Of a DNA stretch of 8,859 nt, positions 4,881 to 8,859 are shown piece by piece; within the stretch, counting starts at the first letter, position 1; every line of letters starts with the position of its first letter. The position numbers and the translations under genes were made by a program. Origin of the DNA: Giesbergeria sp. (GTDB lineage Bacteria > Pseudomonadota > Gammaproteobacteria > Burkholderiales > Burkholderiaceae_C); NCBI GenBank assembly GCA_017998735.1, contig JAGOCN010000046.1, positions 1-8,859 of the forward strand. The letters run 5' to 3'. The notes below the pieces were generated by a model. That model did not search any database, was not told the DNA's origin, and saw only the letters and a program-made list of their open reading frames with translations.

Positions 4881-6638
4881 ATGACCTTTTCGATTCCGGG
4901 ACTGGCGGTGGCGCGCGGCATTGCCATCGGGCGTGCGGTGCTGGTCGGCTCCAGCCGTGTGGACGTGGCGCACTATTTCATCGAACCCGACCAGCGCAGC
5001 GCGGAAATCGAGCGCGTGCGGCGCGGCCGCAACACCGTGGCAGATGAACTGCAGCGCCTGCAGGACGACATGCCGGCCGATGCACCGCACGAGCTGGCCG
5101 CGCTGCTGGACGTGCACCTGATGCTGCTGCAGGACGAGGCGCTGACCAGCGGCGTCAAGCACTGGATCACCGAGCGCCTGTACAACGCCGAATGGGCGCT
5201 GACGACGCAGCTCGAAGCCCTGGCGCGCCAGTTCGACGAAATGGAGGACGAGTACCTGCGCGAGCGCAAGGCCGACCTCGAACAGGTGGTCGAGCGCATC
5301 CTGCGCGCCATGAAGGGCGTGCCCAACCTGGCCGTGCCGGCGCCCGACACCCCGCGCCGGCGCACCTCGCAGGACCTGCTGCTGGACGACGACAGCCTGC
5401 AGGTGCCGCTGGTGCTGGTGGCGCACGACCTCTCGCCCGCAGACATGCTGCAGTTTAAGAAAAGCGTGTTTGCCGGCTTTGTCACCGACGTGGGCGGCAA
5501 GACCAGCCACACCGCCATCGTGGCGCGCAGCATGGACATTCCGGCGGTGGTGGGCGCGCGCGTGGCCAGCCAGCTGGTGCGCCAGGACGACTGGGTGGTG
5601 ATCGACGGCGATGCCGGTGTGATGATCGTTGACCCCTCGCCCATCATCCTGGCGGAATACGGCTTTCGCCAGCGCCAGATAGAGCTGGAGCGCGAGCGCC
5701 TGTCAAGGCTGCGCCACACGGCGTCGGTGACGGTGGACGGCGAGCGCGTGGAGCTGCTGGCCAACATCGAGCAGCCCGGCGACACCGCTGCCGCAGTGCA
5801 CACGGGCGCGGTGGGGGTGGGGTTGTTCCGCACCGAATTCATGTTCATGGGGCGCAATGGCCATCTGCCCGACGAGGAGGAGCAGTACGCCGCCTACTGC
5901 CAGGCCGTCGACGGCATGCACGGCCTGCCGGTCACCATCCGCACGGTGGACGTGGGCGCCGACAAGCCGCTGGACAAGAACTACAAGGACACGCAGCTCA
6001 ACCCGGCGCTGGGCCTGCGCGCCATCCGCTGGAGCCTGGCCGACCCGGCCATGTTCAGGGTGCAGCTGCGCGCCATCCTGCGCTCGGCTGCCCATGGGCC
6101 GGTGAAGATGCTGTTTCCCATGCTCGCGCATGGCAGCGAAATCCGCCAGGCGCTGGCGCAGGTGGAGCTGGCGCGCTCCGAGCTGCAGGCCAGCGGCCAG
6201 CGCTACGGGCCGGTGCGCCTGGGCGCCATGATTGAAATCCCCGCCGCCGCGCTGATGGTGCGGTCCTTTCTGCGCTATTTCGACTTTTTGTCGATCGGCA
6301 CCAACGACCTGATCCAGTACACGCTGGCCATCGACCGCGCAGACGAGGCGGTGGCGCACCTGTACGACCCGCTGCACCCGGCCGTGCTGCGCCTGGTGGC
6401 CGAGGTGATTGCCGAAGGGCGCGCCCAGGGCAAGGAGGTGTCGGTGTGCGGCGAGATGGCCGGCGACGCTGCCCTGACCCGCCTGCTGCTGGGCCTGGGG
6501 CTGCGCAGCTTTTCCATGCACCCGGCGCAGATCCTGGCCATCAAGCGCGAGGTGCTGCGCGCCGACACGCGCAAGCTGCGCCTATGGGCCATGCAGGTGA
6601 TGGAAGCAGAAGACCCCGCCAGTTTGATGGCATCCTGA
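4881..6638 (+). CDS. ptsI: PTS enzyme I (phosphoenolpyruvate-protein phosphotransferase)
   Basis: The 585-residue protein catalyses autophosphorylation by PEP and transfers the phosphate to HPr in the cytoplasm. The N-terminal phosphohistidine domain carries GGKTSH210TAIVARS, with His210 the phosphorylated residue. The C-terminal PEP-binding barrel shows LFR317TEFMFMGR, IRTVDVGADKPL, FLSIGTNDLIQYTLAIDR and VC523GEMAGD, where Cys523 is the proton donor. Compared with E. coli (His189, Arg296, Cys502 from memory) all three are offset by 21, so this protein has about 21 extra residues before the active His and a C-terminus about 11 shorter. ATG 4881 has the Shine-Dalgarno CAGGAG (4865-4870) at good spacing and starts the family sequence FSIPGLAVARGIAIG; the in-frame upstream codon at 4797 would overlap HPr. 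The stop TGA (6636-6638) lies inside the outer edge of repeat copy C. Confidence 0.97.
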   Translation: MTFSIPGLAVARGIAIGRAVLVGSSRVDVAHYFIEPDQRSAEIERVRRGRNTVADELQRLQDDMPADAPHELAALLDVHLMLLQDEALTSGVKHWITERLYNAEWALTTQLEALARQFDEMEDEYLRERKADLEQVVERILRAMKGVPNLAVPAPDTPRRRTSQDLLLDDDSLQVPLVLVAHDLSPADMLQFKKSVFAGFVTDVGGKTSHTAIVARSMDIPAVVGARVASQLVRQDDWVVIDGDAGVMIVDPSPIILAEYGFRQRQIELERERLSRLRHTASVTVDGERVELLANIEQPGDTAAAVHTGAVGVGLFRTEFMFMGRNGHLPDEEEQYAAYCQAVDGMHGLPVTIRTVDVGADKPLDKNYKDTQLNPALGLRAIRWSLADPAMFRVQLRAILRSAAHGPVKMLFPMLAHGSEIRQALAQVELARSELQASGQRYGPVRLGAMIEIPAAALMVRSFLRYFDFLSIGTNDLIQYTLAIDRADEAVAHLYDPLHPAVLRLVAEVIAEGRAQGKEVSVCGEMAGDAALTRLLLGLGLRSFSMHPAQILAIKREVLRADTRKLRLWAMQVMEAEDPASLMAS

Positions 6639-6702
6639 ATTTTGCTATCGAAAGAGGAGCTGCTGGCGCATGCCCAGCATGCGCCAGAGGCAGTTTTCAC
6701 CC
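6635..6702 (+). repeat. Interspersed repeat copy C, left arm of 68-bp inverted pair
   Basis: It begins CTGAATTTTGCTAT, continues CGAAAGAGGAGCTGCTGG and ends GAGGCAGTTTTCACCC. Compared with the reverse complement of copy D it matches 33 of the first 35 bases and, ungapped, 56 of 68 overall. The differences cluster in the middle, where this copy has a perfect 11-bp stem with a 3-nt loop (6663-6687). Its first bases include the enzyme I stop codon. Confidence 0.85.
6663..6687 (+). terminator. Hairpin inside copy C, possible enzyme I terminator
   Basis: CTGGCGCATGC (6663-6673) and GCATGCGCCAG (6677-6687) pair perfectly around CCA, 25 bp after the enzyme I stop. GTTTTC follows, then a T6 run further on (6713-6719 region), so it may act as a terminator although the T-run is not directly adjacent. 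Confidence 0.5.
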
Positions 6703-6793
6703 ATTTTTTGCCAAAAGGGTGTGGCTGGCTGAACGGCCGAAGGGCTCGCCGGACAGGGCAGGTGCCGTCTGCGCTGCAGGCTTGGTATTTTTA

Positions 6794-6861
6794 GGGTGAA
6801 AAGTGCCTCCAGCACAGGCGCAGTTTGCGCGAGCAGCTCCTCTTTCAATAGCAAAATTCAG
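6794..6861 (-). repeat. Interspersed repeat copy D, right arm of 68-bp inverted pair
   Basis: Read on the minus strand it gives CTGAATTTTGCTATTGAAAG, then AGGAGCTGCTCGCGC, ending GAGGCACTTTTCACCC, the counterpart of copy C. It lies 91 bp from copy C (6703-6793). Its own central hairpin is GCGCA/TGCGC with a 3-nt loop (6818-6830), different in sequence from that of copy C. Flanks outside the arms do not match, and no target-site duplication is apparent. Confidence 0.85.
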
Positions 6862-6960
6862 CAGGCGCTGAAAGCAGTCGGGCTGGTTGCAAGCCGGTCG
6901 GAGCAAGGATGTTCTTCAAACAAGCCTGTGCAGCACTGCGCAGGCGTTGCCCCAACGGAC

Positions 6961-6996
6961 GGCGCCCCTGGCTTTCATTTGAAAACCAGGGGCGCC
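6961..6996 (-). terminator. Strong hairpin downstream of lipA
   Basis: GGCGCCCCTGG (6961-6971) pairs perfectly with CCAGGGGCGCC (6986-6996). Inside the stem, after one mismatch, TTTCA (6973-6977) pairs with TGAAA (6980-6984). It lies about 72 bp beyond the lipA stop on the minus strand and is the best candidate for the end of the lipB-lipA transcript. No T-tract follows on the minus strand. Confidence 0.55.
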
Positions 6997-7068
6997 AGCG
7001 CCATCCAGGAAAGGCTGCATTGCCGTTGATGTGCCTTTGCTGCTGCAGCCTGCCAGCGGCGGTCCGGC

Positions 7069-8049
7069 TCACACGCCGGCGGCGTGCGCCTGCTCGTCGG
7101 CGTGGTAGCTGGAGCGCACCATGGCGCCCACTGCGGCGTGGACAAAGCCCATCTTGTAGGCCTCCTGCTCGAACATCTTGAAGGTGTCCGGGTGCACATA
7201 GCGGCGCACCGGCAGGTGGCTGGTGCTGGGGGCCAGGTACTGGCCAATGGTCAGCATGGTGATGCCATGGGCGCGCATGTCGCGCATCACCTGCAGGATT
7301 TCCTCGTCGGTCTCGCCCAGGCCGACCATGATGCCGCTCTTGGTCGGCACGCTCGGGTGCAGGTCCTTGAACTTCTTCAGCAGGCTCAGGCTGAACTGGT
7401 AATCGGAACCGGGGCGCGCTTCCTTGTACAGGCGCGGCGCGGTTTCCAGGTTGTGGTTCATCACGTCCGGCGGCGCAGCCTGCAAGATGCCCAGCGCGCG
7501 GTCGTCGCGGCCCCGGAAGTCGGGCGTCAGGATTTCAATCTGCGTGGTGGGCGAGAGTGCGCGGATCTGGCGGATGCATTCCACAAAGTGGGCGCTGCCG
7601 CCGTCGCGCAGGTCGTCGCGGTCCACGCTGGTGATGACCACGTATTTCAGCCTGAGCTTGGCAATGGTCTGCGCCAGCTTGAGCGGCTCGTCCGCGTCCA
7701 GCGGGTCAGGCCGGCCATGGCCCACGTCGCAAAACGGGCAGCGGCGCGTGCATTTGTCGCCCATGATCATGAAGGTGGCCGTGCCCTTGCCAAAGCATTC
7801 GCCAATGTTCGGGCAGCTGGCCTCTTCGCACACCGTCACCAGCTTGTTCTCGCGCAGGATGTCCTTGATTTCGTAGAAGCGCGTGGTTGGCGAGCCGGCC
7901 TTGACGCGAATCCAGTCGGGCTTTTTCAGCAGCTCGGCCTGTTCGACCTTGATGGGAATGCGCGACAGCTTGGCGGCGGCCTTCTGCTTGGCCAGCGGGT
8001 TGTAGTTCTGCTGGGTTTGTGCTTCACGCACGACGTCGGAGTGGCTCAT
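7069..8049 (-). CDS. lipA: Lipoyl synthase
   Basis: The 326-residue radical SAM enzyme inserts two sulfurs into the octanoyl chain on lipoyl domains (pyruvate and 2-oxoglutarate dehydrogenases, glycine cleavage H protein). The LipA-specific auxiliary cluster motif is C74-EEAS-C79-PNIGE-C85, the cluster that supplies sulfur. The radical SAM motif C100-TRR-C104-PF-C107 binds the cluster that cleaves S-adenosylmethionine. Near the end R312-S-S-Y provides the conserved serine that ligates the auxiliary cluster. Other signatures are [29 protein letters not shown] and [17 protein letters not shown] 8049 gives the usual length; the frame is open further upstream but only as an overlap with lipB. It follows lipB after 17 bp with no strong Shine-Dalgarno, so co-transcription and possibly translational coupling are likely. 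Confidence 0.98.
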   Translation of the reverse strand: MSHSDVVREAQTQQNYNPLAKQKAAAKLSRIPIKVEQAELLKKPDWIRVKAGSPTTRFYEIKDILRENKLVTVCEEASCPNIGECFGKGTATFMIMGDKCTRRCPFCDVGHGRPDPLDADEPLKLAQTIAKLRLKYVVITSVDRDDLRDGGSAHFVECIRQIRALSPTTQIEILTPDFRGRDDRALGILQAAPPDVMNHNLETAPRLYKEARPGSDYQFSLSLLKKFKDLHPSVPTKSGIMVGLGETDEEILQVMRDMRAHGITMLTIGQYLAPSTSHLPVRRYVHPDTFKMFEQEAYKMGFVHAAVGAMVRSSYHADEQAHAAGV

Positions 8050-8066
8050 GGCGGTGTGGGTGCGGT

Positions 8067-8759
8067 TCAGGGCGCGAGGCGGTTTGCGAGCTGCTGGCCC
8101 AGAAAGCGCGCGGCATCTTCCCAAGTGGTGTGGACGCCGATTGTAGAAAGATCCACGGTTTGCAGGGCGGCATAACCACAAGGGTGGATGCGGTCAAAGG
8201 GCGAGAGGTCCATCGCCACGTTCAGCGCCACACCGTGGTAGGTGCAGTGCCGGCTGACCTTGATGCCCAAAGCGGCAACCTTGCCCAGGCCGGTGAAATC
8301 GGGCTCGCTGGCCTTGGCACCGCTGGCGCCCTGCTGCGGCCGCTGCTCCAGCATGGCATGGCTGCCGGGGTCGTCCAGGCGCACATAAATGCCCGGAGCA
8401 CCCGCCACGCGGTGGCCGGTGACGCCATAGTGCGCCAGCGTGCTGATCACCGCTTCTTCGGTGCGGTAGACAAATTCCTTGACATAAAAACCGGCGCGCT
8501 GCAAGTTCACCAGCGGGTAGGCCACCACCTGGCCCGGGCCGTGGTAGGTCACCTGGCCCCCGCGGTTGGTGGCCACCACCGGAATGTCGCCCGCGCCCAG
8601 CACATGCTCGGCGCGCCCGGCCAGTCCCTGCGTGAAGGTGGGCGGGTGCTCGCACAGCCAGAGCTGGTCGGGGGTATCGGCACTGCGTTCTGCAGTGAAG
8701 GCCTGCATGGCTTGCCAGGTGGGCAGGTAGGGCACACAGCCCAGAAATTGGGTGTCCAT
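8067..8759 (-). CDS. lipB: Octanoyl-ACP:protein octanoyltransferase
   Basis: The 230-residue cytoplasmic enzyme transfers octanoate from acyl carrier protein to a lysine of lipoyl domains, giving the substrate for LipA. The signature [13 protein letters not shown] lies at residues 65-77. The catalytic pair is Lys160 ([12 protein letters not shown]) and Cys194 ([10 protein letters not shown]), spaced 34 residues apart as in E. coli (Lys135/Cys169). Compared with E. coli there are about 30 extra residues (about 127-158, Gln/Ala/Gly-rich) between the AGAPGIYV strand and Lys160. ATG 8759 starts the normal family sequence; an upstream in-frame ATG at 8849 would overlap the DUF493 gene. No clear Shine-Dalgarno is visible. 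The stop lies 17 bp before lipA. Confidence 0.97.
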   Translation of the reverse strand: MDTQFLGCVPYLPTWQAMQAFTAERSADTPDQLWLCEHPPTFTQGLAGRAEHVLGAGDIPVVATNRGGQVTYHGPGQVVAYPLVNLQRAGFYVKEFVYRTEEAVISTLAHYGVTGHRVAGAPGIYVRLDDPGSHAMLEQRPQQGASGAKASEPDFTGLGKVAALGIKVSRHCTYHGVALNVAMDLSPFDRIHPCGYAALQTVDLSTIGVHTTWEDAARFLGQQLANRLAP

Positions 8760-8808
8760 GCGGTGTTGAAAGCGGTTGAAAGTGGCAGAAAACGGAAAAA
8801 GAACGATC

Positions 8809-8859
8809 CTACAGCACCATCTTGACCAGCGGATGGCTGGTGAGCGCACGGTACAGATC
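8809..8859 (-). CDS. DUF493/YbeD-family protein, last 16 codons
   Basis: From the window edge the minus strand reads [16 protein letters not shown] followed by TAG (8809-8811). This resembles the C-terminus of the small DUF493/YbeD family (helix, then HPxVKMVL), which is commonly encoded directly upstream of lipB, as ybeD is in E. coli. The role is poorly known; it is a ferredoxin-fold protein proposed to be regulatory. Only the end is visible, so the assignment relies on the short match plus position. The gap to lipB is 49 bp. Confidence 0.7.
   Translation of the reverse strand, partial: DLYRALTSHPLVKMVL

Larger units (their letters stand above)
6639..7068. other. 430-bp gap between enzyme I and lipA: no gene supported
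   Basis: It holds the inverted repeat pair (copies C and D), a 91-bp spacer with no recognised feature, an imperfect hairpin GCCTGTGC/GCGCAGGC (6924-6945, one G.U pair), and the strong hairpin at 6961-6996. Short open frames here are largely translations of the repeats and show no domain or ribosome binding site. Confidence 0.7.

Noticed and set aside
4695..5510. Minus-strand open frame of 271 codons opposite HPr and enzyme I
   Set aside because: It is antisense to two strongly identified PTS genes and has no motif.
6645..6906. Short minus-strand frames (about 69 codons) in the gap after enzyme I
   Set aside because: Much of their translation comes from the inverted repeats themselves (for example LLKEELLAQ), with no ribosome binding site or domain.
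7084..8175. Plus-strand open frame of 363 codons opposite lipA
   Set aside because: lipA cysteine motifs fix the coding strand; the antisense translation is His/Val/Gly-rich shadow sequence.

Overview
The window is GC-rich DNA that reads as core chromosome of a betaproteobacterium, most likely Burkholderiales/Comamonadaceae (Acidovorax-like). This placement is an inference from gene content: a Prx5-type peroxiredoxin, a class II cytochrome c' resembling the Alcaligenes protein as I remember it, an EIIA-HPr-EI phosphotransferase cluster with no permease alongside, and a DUF493-lipB-lipA cluster. Genes are densely packed and I see no transposase, integrase, tRNA, rRNA or CRISPR array.

Layout. 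At 1-360 (+) is the 3' part of a peroxiredoxin. A gap at 361-570 holds an interspersed repeat (copy A) and six copies of a hexanucleotide. At 571-1083 (-) is a GNAT acetyltransferase and at 1178-1846 (-) a cytochrome b561-type membrane protein. The latter is divergent from a periplasmic cytochrome c' gene at 2053-2520 (+). Downstream of cytochrome c' are repeat copy B and a perfect 15-bp bidirectional terminator, which separates it from a convergent TlpA-like thioredoxin gene (2746-3249, -). A putative lipoprotein of unknown function (3488-4066, +) is followed by the PTS genes EIIA (4122-4559), HPr (4556-4825) and enzyme I (4881-6638). The 430-bp gap 6639-7068 carries two inverted 68-bp repeats (copies C and D) and a strong hairpin downstream of lipA. 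The rest is on the minus strand: lipA (7069-8049), lipB (8067-8759) and the last 16 codons of a DUF493/YbeD-like gene (8809-8859).

How the genes work together. The three PTS proteins form the soluble phosphorelay PEP -> EI -> HPr -> EIIA; no sugar-specific EIIB or EIIC is in the window, so the role may be regulatory. LipB moves octanoyl groups from acyl carrier protein to lipoyl domains and LipA inserts the sulfurs, so the minus-strand cluster is the lipoate assembly route. The cytochrome b/cytochrome c' pair and the TlpA-like protein form a neighbourhood of envelope redox proteins; cytochromes c' bind NO, but no NO-specific regulator site was recognised.

No clearly new biological system is visible. 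The least explained part is the non-coding repeat family (four copies, two as an inverted pair directly after enzyme I), followed by the hexamer array and the lipoprotein of unknown function.
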